Positions 43,110-54,023 of a stretch of DNA of 64,000 nt are shown here, piece after piece. The translations under genes were made by a program, and so were the position numbers. The number at the start of each line of letters is the position of its first letter. Within the stretch, counting starts at the first letter, position 1. The notes under the pieces were generated by a model. The model saw only the letters and a list, made by a program, of their open reading frames with translations, made no database searches and had not been told where the DNA came from. The stretch spans positions 243,501 to 307,500 of the forward strand of contig JAAOOA010000134.1 of NCBI GenBank assembly GCA_012861695.1. The letters are read 5' to 3'. This DNA comes from Trematomus loennbergii (taxonomy: Eukaryota > Chordata > Actinopteri > Perciformes > Nototheniidae).

Positions 43110-43170
43110 GAGAGAGAGAGAGAGAGAAAAATCTGTCTGTGAGAGAGAGAGAGAGTGTGTGTGAATTGTT
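43110..43170. repeat. GA microsatellites at the minisatellite edge
   Basis: GAGAGAGAGAGA runs on the opposite strand sense to the adjacent CT-rich array. Confidence 0.85.
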
Positions 43171-44099
43171 ACAGCTCAAATGCATTGCAATGACTTCCAT
43201 GTTAAAAAAAGACTTTATAGCTGAATATTTTGATATTTGAATGGTTTCTGTAGCTGAAAGTAAGCTGAAGTTATGGAGAGCCAAAGTATGGGAAATAATA
43301 ATAATAATTTTAAGGGGAAGAATAAAGAATGAAGTACTATAGTGGAATGCTGTGGCACAGCATTCGCACTAATTACAGTGCTTGCCTCGACGGGGAGGGA
43401 TTGCATTGAATTGAATTAAAGCAGCGGGAGCAAACGCTTGCCTCGGGGAGGGAGGAAAAAAAGCCACAGCGGAGAATAAACAGAAGGGTAACCATGGTTA
43501 CCATATGGCGGGAAGTCTCTAAGCTGCTTTTGTGGCAGACTACAGCGCCACTTACAGGCCTGGCATATGTACTACAGCGTCTCCAGCGCTTTCGAACTGC
43601 AATGGCCGGCCGTGGCCCAACCCCACATTCCCCTGATTGGTGGAGAGTTGGCCCAATAGCCGTAGCGCCACTTTACTGACGTCAGTGAAGTGTTCAAATC
43701 TGGATCAGTTTTTATCAGATCCGTTGCAGCCCCTTTTTTAGAGATTTGATTATGGAGGAAAATAGAGAGGGTTTGTTTTCTGACACTTGGTGAGTTCCCT
43801 GGAACACCGGGGACACATATTCATGTATAAAAGACGTACAAAAGTGCATTTTGCATGATAGGTCCCCTTTAACTGATGAGGCAATATACCTCACCTTTAT
43901 GAGTGCCCCAGCCCTTCGTATGTTTTTCTGTATGTGGCCCTCGGTGAAAAAGGTTTGGACAGCCCTGCTTTAAACTCTTTTGGTAACAGTTAAACAATTT
44001 GGTAACACTTCTGACTGTTTATTATTGCTGGGCAACGATTAAACATTTTAATCATGATTAATCAAATTATTTTCTGCGATTAATTGAATTGTTATGCAC

Positions 44100-44925
44100 T
44101 AGGGGTGTAACGGTTCACAAACATTTCGGTTCGGTACGTACCTCGGTTTTTAGGTCACGGTTCGGTACATTTTCGGTACAGCAGAAAAAATGATCACAAA
44201 ACAAAAATATCTTTTTGGGGTTTTTAATTATTATTAAACTGTGAATAATGTATTCACTCAAATAAATACAAAATATGATAAAATAAATATTAAGGTGCAG
44301 CATTTCGATGAACTGAAATAATCTGTATTTGAACTGTACTGTACTAGTACCTAAGCAGCCAGCTTGTCATAAGAACTTGCTTGCTTGTCATTGTATTTTC
44401 ATGTTTTTTTAAAGAAAAATTAACTTGTCCACATTGCTTGCCGAAAGGGCAGATCTGCTGGCACTAACAATGTCTCCTCCTGTGGAGAACACCCTCTCGC
44501 TAGGGACAGAGGTAGCAGATACAGCCAGGTAGCGCTTTGCTAACATGGCAACATAAGGATATTTGGCGTTTGTAATAGCTTTGGCTCGGTCCGAACTTTT
44601 TGCTCAACTTTATTTGCGTTCGCCATTTCGACAGTTCCTCAAATTACTGACTAAATTTGAACGCATCCCTGTGACCAGCTCTCATAGTATGCCTCTCGTC
44701 CAATGATATGACTTGGTCGCTCTATGACGCGATGAACCCAATGTGCGCAAATTACACTGAATGCTGCGTCACAGCACCTGAGATTACTTCCAAAAAATTG
44801 TTCACGTTCTCAACTTTTTACGTTTAACGTCATATTCGCTCGGTACACTCGGTACACACGTGTACCGAACCGAAGGGCCCATACAGAATAATTTCGGTAC
44901 AAATACGTATACTGTTACACCCCTA
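44100..44925 (-). mobile_element. hAT element with perfect TTATGCAC duplication
   Basis: Ends TAGGGGTGTAACGG and GTTACACCCCTA; TTATGCAC flanks both (44092-44099 and 44926-44933). 826 bp. Internally deleted but keeps the end of a transposase. Confidence 0.93.
44446..44506 (-). pseudogene. hAT transposase C-terminal dimerisation remnant
   Basis: Reads PSERVFSTGGDIVSASRSAL on the minus strand, the hallmark (S/A)ERVFS-G-IV motif of the hAT dimerisation domain. Confidence 0.85.
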
Positions 44926-44959
44926 TTATGCACACATTTCAATAATGAATTCAAAAGTA

Positions 44960-45100
44960 GTGTTTTGCTTACTTTTATTTTGACAAGTCTGCAGAAAAGA
45001 CGGCAGGCGAAAAACACCGACACCTCCTCATCACTCCACCGCCCACCGCTACCATGTTTTTTTTTGTGTTGCCATAAGTTATTCTCTCTCCGTTGGTGCG
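44960..45100 (-). mobile_element. Fragment of Harbinger Myb-gene 5' region
   Basis: On the minus strand ATGGCAACACAAAAAAAAAC then GATGAGGAGGTGTCGG, matching the start of the Myb-gene pieces at 16090 and 56261. Confidence 0.65.
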
Positions 45101-45129
45101 CGGGGCTAATGCTAATGCACTTGTGCGTA

Positions 45130-45337
45130 AGCATATTTCCGCTCAGGGGTCATTTAGACACTTCTTATGAGACTTGTGTTTTTGTTTTGGTAAAAATGGT
45201 TCGTACTGTCAGTTAGCTGAGTTTATTCCCGTTAATCTGGTATGATACAATAATAGGTTTTGAAATATTAAAAACAGTTTCGTGAAGAAAAAAAAAACCT
45301 GCAGCCCCCTCTACCGGGGGCTCTTGGGCTAAACCGG
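45130..45337 (+). mobile_element. CCTGTTAAG TTAA element, right end, inserted in BEL/Pao
   Basis: Carries GTAAAAATGGTTCGTACTGT and AGCTGAGTTTATTCCCGTT, ends GGGCTAAACCGG and is followed by TTAA (45338-45341), where BEL/Pao coding begins at once. It removes the 3' end and 3' LTR of the BEL/Pao copy. Confidence 0.75.
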
Positions 45338-45726
45338 TTAATGAGATTCCATTGCTGTCTTTCTAGCAAAAGTGGTATATTCTTTGATCCATCTGGCCCA
45401 AAACAAATTTGCTATGTACTGCACTTGAGTATGTATCTTGCTGATGGAATAAGCCTGGGGGCAACGCAGGTTTGACCTTGAACTGCAGCAAATGGCTTGG
45501 TGTGAGAGGTTCCAAGTCATTTGGATCATTTGACACTGTAGTTATTGGTCGGCTGTTGAGCATTCCTTCAACTTCACACAGAACTGTTGAAAGGCTTTCG
45601 TCGTCAAGTGTTTGTTGTTTTGTGATGGATAGCAGAATTTTCTTTACAAGCCAGATTAGTCTTTCCCATACTCCGCCATGATGTGCTCCGTAAGGAGGAT
45701 TGAAGGTCCATTTCACATCCTTTTGC
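45338..45726 (-). pseudogene. BEL/Pao integrase C-terminal part
   Basis: Begins KDVKWTFNPPYGAHHGGVWE with the catalytic Glu in WERLIWLVKK, then LCEVEGMLNSRPIT and LTPSHLLQFK, and ends at the TTAA element. It continues the core interrupted at 47189; after removal of the insertion the reading LQQ-KDVKWTF is restored across the duplication. Confidence 0.9.
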
Positions 45727-47189
45727 CAGGGATGCAAACTTGTCACCTTTCGGCGAAATTCGTCGTTTTGAATCCAAAATAGGTCGTTTATGTGATTCAT
45801 GTAGATATGCAATACAAATATTTTTGGGGTATGGGGGGGTCTGGGACCCGGGACCCGGAGTAATCTGCGGCCGCGAGCTGTTACGTGCCATCATGACTCG
45901 CATGGTGTTCTTTTTTATATATTATAATGAAGCGCAAGCTGTGTGCTCGAGTCTTCCTGCCTGTCGGCTCTGCTCATGGATGTATAATAAGGCTCTGCTG
46001 CTCCGGGATGAGGGTCTAGCTTCAGCAGCTACATTACCTACGGTGCGTTCGTTAATATTAACTGTGCGGTCCGGAGTCACTGTGGCACAGACTGGCCGTT
46101 CAGGTGTTCAGAGCAGAGCTCCCTGTCGGAGCGGCAGAGCGTGATGTGCACTGAAAAGTTTTTCTGTCGCAATATTATTTAAGGAATCGTTGAGCTAGCT
46201 AACTAGCATACATTGTCACTATCTGCTAACGTTAGCTTTAGCCTTTGTTTTCAAATAGTTATTTTCATAGGCTATAAACGGAGGTGGTATAAGTATATAT
46301 CTTGTACTTGAGTAAAAGTAGAAGCACTCAGATCTTGTACTAGAGTAAAAGTAGAAGTACTCAGATCTTTTCTTCAGTAAAAGTAGAAGTACTCAGGTCT
46401 TGTACTTGAGTAAAAGTAGAAGTACCAGAGTGTAGGAATACTCTGTTACAGTAAAAGTCCTGCATTCAAAATGTTCCTCAAGTAAAAGTAGAAAAGTATT
46501 ATCATCAAAATATAGTTAAAGTAGCGACAGTAAAAGTAGTGATTGGTCCATTTCAGAATAATATATATGATGTGTTTTATAATGATTGATCATGAAAGTG
46601 TTCTCAAAGCTGGTAAAGGTGCAGCTAGTTTGAATGACTTTGTATACTGCAGGGTAGCTTGTGAATTTACTCCAGGTGGAACTAAAGTCTGATTTAACAC
46701 TTGATTATATTTCACATCATTCATCCACATCTGTAAAGTAACTAAAGGTATTAAATACATGTAGTGGAGGAAAAGTACACCAGTTACCTCTGAACTGTAG
46801 AGGAGAAGAAGAACAAAGTAGCAACACATTGAAATACTTAAATAAAGTACAAGTATCTCAAAATTGTACTTGAGTTTATGAACTTAGTTACTTTACACCA
46901 CTGGCTATAAAGATAGAAAGACTAAGCCTTGCACAGAGGCATGAAAATACATTTTCAAAATGCTCAACAGTGCTGCCAAAATTATAAACTGACTGCTACA
47001 CAATTAAAATAAATGCTTTTATACATTTCTATTAGATGTGACTCTTTGGCGTTTCTGTTATTATGAACTGCTTTAGTTGTTCTGACTGCTAAAATCCTCT
47101 GTTATTCCTCATTTTAAAGCCGATATTCCGTGGGGTCGGGGGCTCAGATCCTTGTCACCTTTTTCATACCTGATGAGTTTGCATCCCTG
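45727..47189. mobile_element. DNA element with CAGGGATGCAAACT ends and 6-bp duplication
   Basis: Left CAGGGATGCAAACT and right AGTTTGCATCCCTG are perfect 14-bp inverses. TTTTGC flanks both (45721-45726 and 47190-47195), and deleting one copy with the element restores the integrase frame, so the 6-bp duplication is real. A hAT MITE is nested inside. A 6-bp duplication is unusual (hAT would be 8); IS3EU- or Dada-like groups are candidates from memory. No transposase is seen. Confidence 0.9.
46279..46903. mobile_element. hAT-like MITE, ACTTTTACTCAAGTAC family, complete
   Basis: From CGGAGGTGGTATAAGT to TTTACACCACTG, flanked by perfect GCTATAAA (46271-46278 and 46904-46911). Repeated AGTAAAAGTAGAAGTACTCA units lie near the left end. 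This is the reference copy for fragments at 18500, 25560, 25990, 37220-38025 and 63330. Confidence 0.92.
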
Positions 47190-47195
47190 TTTTGC

Positions 47196-47576
47196 TGGAG
47201 GGCTTGTTCTATTTTGCTCAGATTCCACTCTTTTATAGATTCCTTCAGCTATCTTTCAGTGGCAACGCAATTAGTCCCATTGTCTGACCTCATCTCCAAT
47301 ACTTGGCCTCTTCTGCTGATGAAACGTCTGCAGGCATTAATGCATGAATCTGTATCCAACGAATGAGCTACTTCCAAGTGCACCGCTCTGGTTGTTAGAC
47401 AGGTAAAGATAACTCCATATCGTTTCACAATGCTTCGTCCTCTTTTCACTTCCAGGGGGCCAAAGTAATCCACTCCAACATATGTGAATGGTGGTAGGTC
47501 TGGTATAATTCTGTCTGTTGGCAGATCTGAAATGTTTTGTTCTCCTGCATTTCCATGCATGCGTCTGCACACGGTG
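47196..47576 (-). pseudogene. BEL/Pao integrase core, first part
   Basis: Reads NISDLPTDRIIPDLPPFTYV, GVDYFGPLEVKRGRS (first catalytic Asp), TCLTTRAVHLEVAHSLDTDS and MRSDNGTNCVATE (second catalytic Asp), then a stop from a one-base shift and ELKE-x-IKEWNLSKIEQALQQ up to the insertion at 47190. Confidence 0.92.
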
Positions 47577-47925
47577 GGTGTTTCTCAATGTAGAGGACGC
47601 TTCCTTGGTAGAACAAGTCCCTCCGAGTCAGTTCCTTCTGAAGCGAGGCAAAAATCCTTCCTAGCCTCGGAAAACGAAGAATGGTGGAACAGGCTAACAG
47701 GTGTGCAGGTGTGCGTCATATGCGAGGCCCCGCCTTAAATGGAGCGCGATTTCCGCCAAAGATTTTGGAAATTGGTCCGTCCGCAAACTAAGCATTGTGG
47801 GGATTTTAAGACCGCAGAGGCTACACATGTGCAGCCTCGAAATTTCCCTCAACGAAGGACGCCGGCCTCGGTAGAATTCCAAGTATCCTGGACATTGGAA
47901 CAGTCCTTCGGTGGCACTCGATGAC
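47577..47925. mobile_element. Unclassified insertion in BEL/Pao integrase
   Basis: About 350 bp of GC-richer sequence starting TGGGTGTTTCTCAATG and ending GGCACTCGATGACGTAG, splitting the integrase between ...RKAAPELSKD and CRRMHGNAGEQ. The GTGTTTCTCAAT terminus resembles known fish MITEs. No duplication resolved. Confidence 0.55.
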
Positions 47926-48420
47926 GTAGTATCCTTGGATAGCTCTGGAGCAGCTTTCCTCGACATTGAGATACACCCAGTACATTCAGATATAATTTTT
48001 CTGGCTAATGCATTGGCACATGGTATCCAGTATTTTTGTCTTAACCTGGATAACATGATTCCTTCCACTGTGACCAACTTGTTGATGAATATCTCGAAGT
48101 ATAGTTTTAGAGACATGGTGGTGTTTTCCAAGAATGGTTGGGTGCTTTGCTTCCTCAGGCATTGCCATTTTATTTAGCCTTCCTCCAACCTTTACCAGTT
48201 CATTCTCGTACACTGGATCCAATTTATACAGTGCACTACTTCCTTTGATAGGTTTTCCCCTTTTCAAAGTGTCCACTTCCTCTGGAAAAGACACAAAAGA
48301 ACACAACACTGCTGCTTCAGCCTTATCCAAGTTATCCTTGGAGATTGTGAGACCTCTCATAGAGTCATTAAACACTCTCATCTCCTTCTCAATCAGCTTT
48401 ATTCGATTTGGTCGAATTTG
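47926..48420 (-). pseudogene. BEL/Pao integrase zinc-binding region
   Basis: Contains AHHP-type HPTILGKHHHVSKTILRDIH and QQVGHSGRNHVI (His pair), then after a frameshift ECTGCISMSRKAAPELSK (Cys pair), together the HHCC zinc motif that precedes the integrase core. Confidence 0.88.
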
Positions 48421-48616
48421 TCAAATGTATTGAACTGGTGATCACAGTTTGAACAGTTGACAGCTATAGGCCTACAGCTTTCATGCTTAAAACATAACTT
48501 GGTTTTTAAATTAAAGAGGGATCATACACGAACAACATAACCGGTTAGGGTAACGTAACCCTATTACAACAGAGATCAACAACCTATAACAGGGCCTATG
48601 CACAGAATGCAGCTAT

Positions 48617-48800
48617 TCAATACTCATTCTTGTTTAAGAATATGAGCATGTCTACATGCTCAGCGGAGAGGCGGGTGCGGAGGCGATTCACAATCAGGCC
48701 AGCTATAGAGAAGACCCTCTCAGCTGGAATTTGGGCATAAGATGAGGTTTGAGTCTGCGTGATCTGCATGTAGGGAGGGGCAGCAGCCATATCATTAGCT
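48617..48800 (-). pseudogene. hAT transposase C-terminus joined to BEL/Pao RT
   Basis: Reads YMQITQTQTSSYAQIPAERV, FSIAGLIVNRLRTRLSAEHV and DMLIFLNKNEY, then TGA (48617-48619). The AERVFS-G-IV motif is the hAT dimerisation domain. It lies exactly where the BEL/Pao RT second half should be, so it replaced that segment. It is a different family from the 44100 copy. No element ends were resolved. Confidence 0.85.
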
Positions 48801-48869
48801 AAAACTAGCTAGATCTGATGGATTTGGACATAAACGCGAGTGAAGTATAACCGGACGCGAGAGAGAGAG

Positions 48870-49422
48870 AGAGATCAGCACCTGCAGCGGTTTTAGTAAG
48901 AGCATAGGTTGCACAACTTGCTGATGAAGTGGCACCAAATAGATGTACTGTCATCCTGTACTCAGCGAGAGGTAAACTGACATCTCCTCCTGGCCACCAA
49001 AGAAAGCGAAGATAATCTTGATCGGCAGGAGCCACCTTGACCTGATGATACATCCCCACGAAATCAGCCATGAAAGCTATTTGTTCTTGTCTGAATCGAA
49101 TGAGCACACCAAGTAGCGTGTTGGTAAGATTGGGACCCTGAATAAGCTTTTCATTGAATGAATATCCTTGATAAGATGCAGAACAATCGATCACTACACA
49201 AATCTTGCCCTTCTTTGGGTGATGAACCCCATGATGTGGTATGCACCACATATTTCCACTCTCAGGTTTGAGCTGCTCTTGGGGCAGTAGCTGAGCGTGA
49301 CCTTTTGCTATCACAGCCTCCAAGAATGTTTTATATTCATCATGGAAAACTTTGTTCCTTTTGAATTTCCTTTTTAATGATTCTGCTCTCTGCTCTGCAA
49401 GTTTGCGATTGTTTGGCATCAT
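48870..49422 (-). pseudogene. BEL/Pao reverse transcriptase, first half
   Basis: Motifs GNMWCIPHHGVHHPKKGKIC, VVIDCSASYQGYSFNEKLIQ, GPNLTNTLLGVLIRFR and AFMADFVGMYHQVKVAP (catalytic Asp), FLWWPGGD and VHLFGATSSASCATYAL. The YxDD motif is missing because the sequence is cut at about 48870. Confidence 0.9.
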
Positions 49423-49799
49423 GATATTCTTCTGTTTAAATGAAGTTCAAGCTGATAATGTCCATCTTTGATTTCAGCTGAATCTGACATGATCTTTAAG
49501 AATTGTTTGTCTTCAACTGACATCTCTTTCTTCTCATCACAACGTCTCTCTGGAAAGTCATGATTGTATTGCTGCACCAGCAGCTCACTTAAATCTGTCA
49601 CTGATATCCGATTAACAACAGCACATGAAGTATTCTCAGATTCAGTGGTTTCCTGATTCAGTCCATTCACAACCCAACCTAGGACTGTCTTAACAGCAAA
49701 GGGTCCTCTATTTTGACTGTTTATTATTTTCCACGGCTCCATTAGCTTTGGTGCATTTGTTCCTATAAGCAACCCGATTTCACAATCCAATTCAGGCAA
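49419..49799 (-). pseudogene. BEL/Pao protease-RT linker region
   Basis: Reads DCEIGLLIGTNAPKLMEPWK, GPFAVKTVLGWVVNG and ELLVQQYNHDFPE, the usual Pao linker (LLIG-N ... TxLGWVV-G). It is split from the protease frame at about 49805 and from the RT frame at 49420 by one-base shifts. Confidence 0.88.
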
Positions 49800-49810
49800 C
49801 TTAATTTCTC

Positions 49811-50170
49811 TTAGATATTTCCATTTATTTTTTCTTGAGTGGGAATGTGCTCTTTTCCAGCAGGAATTTCCTCTTTTGTGTATACTTTAGGCAGCTGATA
49901 AAAATCATTGCCTTCGATGCAACTCACTTCAAGACCTTTGACAAAGGAAGTGTCAATCATTTTCTCCTGACCCATTGTTTTTAAGACGATTTTTGTTCTC
50001 TTGCCCTTGGCATGCACATCTTGTTGAAGGGCTTGAGTACAACAACTTGCAGTGCTTCCCTGATCCATAAATGCGTAAGTCTGCACAGTCTGGTTCGAGT
50101 TTGACAACTTTATTTGAACTGGGATAATTGGTAGGGTTTGTTGACCACCCCCCAGTGTGGTTTCTGCCAT
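49811..50170 (-). pseudogene. BEL/Pao aspartic protease
   Basis: Reads LPIIPVQIKLSNSNQTVQTY, AFMDQGSTASCC with the catalytic D-x-G-S-T, and IVLKTMGQEKMIDTSFVKGL. The upstream part toward 50345 carries zinc-knuckle residues (CFGCLTKGHLSKDC in minus-strand frame, about 50320). Confidence 0.88.
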
Positions 50171-50344
50171 TTAAAGAGACTAATGCACTACTTACAGAAG
50201 CTGCTTGGGTGTAATTATCAGAGTTGTCTTTTTGTTCAATCTTTTTTGTAGATGTGCAATATTGTTGGATGTTTCATTGAACAAACTTCACATTTCATAT
50301 TTTCTGACAGTCTTTGCTTAGATGTCCTTTCGTTAGACAGCCAA

Positions 50345-52911
50345 AGCAAATTTGATGACAAAAGATGGCGCCTGTGTCGGCTCGCCGCTCCCTCAGCTCT
50401 CTACCTTTAGCTATCCTGTTTTTGTTTTATGTTTGTCAGAATGTCTCTGCTCTGCTCGTTTACGATCGCCAAGCTCTCCTCCACCTCAGACCCTCACTGG
50501 AGTTGATATTGCTGCCCAAACCTACATCTGGCAACCATAAATCGTCCCCCCCCCTCTACTGTAGAATATTCCCACCTACCTGCGCCGGTTGCCCTGCATC
50601 CTGCCTCGCCGAAAGCGCTTTAGACGACGGGGAAAGCGTGGTGGTGCACTGGTCCATCTTAAGGCATACCTGACGGCCTCTCCTGGGACTTATCCACGCC
50701 TCGGATGTCATGGCCCTCCCGCACGCCATGTGAGGGATCAGTGGATTCGCCCTGTTTTTCCGGAGCTGCGGACTCTGCTGGGCCCGCTGGCAGCTCCTCC
50801 TGCCCGATGACTGTCCCGGCCCGCGCGGCGTTCAACACGCACATCTTCGTCAGCTGAGACGCACTACACCTTCGGCAAGCCCGGAGCGAAAACTTTGCAT
50901 GGCTTTGCTAAACGTTCCTGCTAAACGACTTCTTCACCTCTCGTGAACTGGATTTTATGTTCCTGACGGAGACCTGGGTCCACGCTGGCGAGTATACACC
51001 GTTCTCTGAACTTCTTCCTCCTGACTGTACATTCTTCAGCTCCCCCCGTGCCACCGGCCATGGTGGGGGCATAGCATCAGTGTTTAGAGCTAGCCTCCAA
51101 TGCCGATTGCTTCACCCTGTAACTAGCTATGCTAGCTTTGAGTTGCAGCTTTTTGAACTGAACCCGGCCTCGCCTATACTCTGCGCAGTCGTGTATCGTC
51201 CGCCAAAGTGCAATAAGGATTTCATAAATGACTTTTCTGACTTTCTGTCCGGGATCATGGTGAAATATGATCGTGTTTTGATCTCCGGAGACTTCAATGT
51301 CCATGTGTGTTGCGAGTCCAAACCTCTGGTTAGGGACTTTTTAAATCTCCTTGATTCTTTTGGTCTCGTTCAGTCCGTGGCTGGCCCAACACACGAAAAA
51401 GGACACACTTTGGACTTAGTATTATCGTTTGGACTGTCTGTATCTGTGGATGAAATATGTGCAGCAACGCGTATCTCAGACCATTTACCGGTTCTGTTTA
51501 CAACCTCCATCCCTTCCGCAGGAGTCGAATCACGTGCCCCGCGTCGTCTGCGTTCGATTAACCCCTTGACTGCCTCACAGTTCTCTGATGTTTTTAATGC
51601 TTCTCCGATCTGTAAATTAGATGTGAACTGTGCTTTTAATGCTGATGAGCTTATCTCCATGTTTGACTCGACATGCACACTAATACTGGATTCTGTTGCT
51701 CCTTTTACGCTTAGACGCACCAAAGTTCTATCAGAGCCGTGGCTCAATGACTGTACTCGTGCTCTCAGACGCGCTTGCAGGCGTGCAGAGAGAAAATGGA
51801 AAAAGGATAAACTCCATGTCTCCCTAGAAATCCTTCGTGCTTGCCTTTCTGACTACCAGACGGCAGTCAAAGCAGCCAAAACAGAGCACATTTCTCTGTT
51901 AATCTCCAAAAACAGCCATAAACCTCAGGTTCTTTTTAATGTCCTCAACTCTATCATTAATCCCTGTGATGTTTCTTCTATTGTCCCATCGACTACTCTC
52001 TGTGATAAGTTTCTTACATTTTTTATTGAAAAGTATCTGCTCTTAGGCTAGCCCACACTAGTGCTACCCCAGATCCTGCTCCTTTTCTGTGCCCTGCTGT
52101 CCTCGACCACTTTGAGCCTGTATCCCTCTCTTCTCTCTCGGATGTAGTCAAGCACCTGCGGCCGACAAACTGCACCTCAGACAGCATTCCCTCTCGCCTT
52201 CTCAGAGATGTTTTTGATTCAGTTGGAGCAAGTATTTTATTACTTTTAAACACCTCTCTTAGCTCAGGATGTGTCCCAGCTGCCTTCAAACATGCCGTGG
52301 TTAAGCCACTACTTAAAAAGAAAAATCTCGACCCCTCCATTCTCGCAAATTTTAGGCCCATCTCCCAGCTACCTTTTTTATCAAAAGCCCTGGAGCGAGT
52401 AGTCTACGCCCAGCTGCAGTCTTTTTTAACCATGCATGGAATCCATGAAAAGTTTCAGTCTGGCTTCAAACCCATGCACAGCACTGAAACAGCCCTTTTA
52501 AGAGTTTTTAATGATCTGCTCCTAGCCGCCGACTCAGGTAGCCCAGCTGTCTTGGTGCTGTTAGACCTGACAGCTGCCTTTGACACTGTGGACCATAGCA
52601 TCCTGCTGTCACGGCTTGAACAGTCCGCTGGCATCACAGGCTCTGCCCTTGCATGGTTCAGGTCCTACCTGACAGACCGTAGCTTCTCGGTACAGCTAGG
52701 TGCCTTCTCCTCTGCCAAAGCCCCTCTTACCTGTGGGGTTCCCCAAGGCTCGATTCTGGGCCCCATCCTTTTTCTACTGTACATACTGCCCCTAGGTTCA
52801 ATTCTCACAAAACAAATCTTCCCTTCCACTGCTACGCCGACGATGTACAGATATATCTGCCTCTCAAAGCAAATGTCAAACACTCACTACAGCAGTTGAT
52901 GGACTGCTTAA
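50345..52911 (+). pseudogene. CR1/L2/Rex-group LINE, 5' part: N-term, endonuclease, RT
   Basis: The ORF starts about 50365 (MAPVSARRSLSSLPLAILFL, then LLVYDRQALLHLRPSLEL). The endonuclease at 50957-52030 has FLTETW, ISGDFNVH and ISDHLPV. After a frameshift the RT (52080-52911) has NFRPISQLPFLSKALE, VLVLLDLTAAFDTVDHS, GVPQGSILGPILF and, in another frame, HCYADDVQIY at about 52827. A TTAA element interrupts it at 52912. It lies in BEL/Pao gag, opposite strand. Frameshifts near 50570, 52035 and 52815. Confidence 0.9.
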
Positions 52912-54019
52912 CCTGTTAAGCACCAAGCCTGTTTTTCATGTTTCAGGCTCGAAAATGACATGCCCAAAACAAATGACTACAACTTAACTTCTAAAAGGGT
53001 TATATGAATAATTTCTTTGATCAAAGCAAGGCTATATATGTGAGTTGGATGTAGAAGTGTCAGAATCAATACAAATGTTTTTTATTTTAAAGAAAATTCA
53101 GATTTTACATAGTAAAAAACTGTAAATTATAGTGTCCGTCCAAATATTATTTTTTACAGATAGTGAAAACTACCCTTGGATGAAGGGTTAGTAGACTAAA
53201 AGCTTTAGGAATCCAAAGTACAACATATAATAAGTACCATGTATCAAGATTGATGCAAAACAAGTGACATTTGACCTTTTAGAGAGGTTTAGCCAAACCA
53301 CCCACCTCTGATGTGATTTGGGTGAAAATGTTTTTTTTTCTATATCTCTGGCCCCTTGCTCGATTTTGATGGTTGACACCTCTTTCTGACCGGTAGAGCC
53401 AATAGAATCGAAGGGGGAGGCTCCCACACAGACGTTGTGAAGAGAAAAGGTGGGGGCTGCGCGCATGTAAATGTGCAGCAGAGTGGAGCTATCTCTCCCT
53501 CTGGCATTTGGAAACTAAAAAGCAGTTTTATTGCTTATGGATTATCAGAAATAATTTCAAAGAGGGCACAGATACATTGGATTAACCTATGGATTAACTG
53601 CAGCATCGTTTTTTAATCATTTTAATGCCATTGAAGACCAGTTTTGACCAAGGTAAGCCATGTTAGCGTTTCTAGTTACTTAGCTCCACATGTTATGATG
53701 TACGCTTTTCGTTTATAGCGTCGCAAATGTTTATCACGGAGTGTTGAGGTTTTTACACAGATTCAGTGTCTCCAGGACACCAAAACGAGTGGTGGCTGTG
53801 CATCTAGGATAAGTAATAAGGGAGTTATTGTGAGTTTAAGTGCCGTTAGCATTGTGGATTTTTTTTGGAAAAAAAAATGTAAAAGATCGTTAGCCGAGTT
53901 TTCTTCCCTTTACATGGATATAAAACATTCATAGTTTTATTAAATATTAAGATTCCTTAGACGTTGTTTCCTGCAAATGAGCGTTATCCGCCCGGTACCG
54001 GGGGGCCGTGCGTAACAGG
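52912..54019 (+). mobile_element. CCTGTTAAG TTAA element, complete copy
   Basis: Starts CCTGTTAAGCACCAAGCC, ends GGCCGTGCGTAACAGG, with TTAA on both sides (52908-52911 and 54020-54023). Joining the flanks restores the LINE reading (MDCL-x-EIK). 1108 bp, no transposase. Reference copy for fragments at 11053, 14774, 45130, 57274, 58490 and 60112. Confidence 0.93.
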
Positions 54020-54023
54020 TTAA

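Larger units (their letters stand above)
41167..43369. mobile_element. DNA element with GTGCGAATGCTGT termini carrying a minisatellite
   Basis: Perfect 13-bp inverted ends GTGCGAATGCTGT and ACAGCATTCGCAC. The interior repeats AGCTGAAAATG / AGCTGAATA motifs. No target duplication could be seen, so the exact ends are uncertain. Confidence 0.6.
40699..43868. mobile_element. TTAA MITE of the 33774 family, interrupted
   Basis: AGTGGACCTATCAT at left and ATGATAGGTCCCCT at right are inverted termini; TTAA flanks both (40695-40698 and 43869-43872). The right third (43540-43868) is very close to 33940-34250. The centre (from about 40960 to 43490) is foreign. Confidence 0.87.
40237..43967. mobile_element. 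hAT element (CAGAGGTGTCCAAACTACGG) with nested insertions
   Basis: Left CAGAGGTGTCCAAACT and right GGTTTGGACAGCCCTG are inverted termini with few mismatches. Flanks CTTTAAAG and CTTTAAAC agree at 7 of 8 positions. Own sequence is 40237-40698 and 43869-43967. No transposase remains. Confidence 0.85.

Noticed and set aside
44860..45216. 118-codon plus-strand frame, superficially gene-like
   Set aside because: It spans the end of a hAT element, a Harbinger fragment and a TTAA element, so it is chance read-through across three repeats.
51370..51747. 125-codon minus-strand frame and similar ones at 52023-52361
   Set aside because: Antisense shadows of the LINE endonuclease and RT coding strand.
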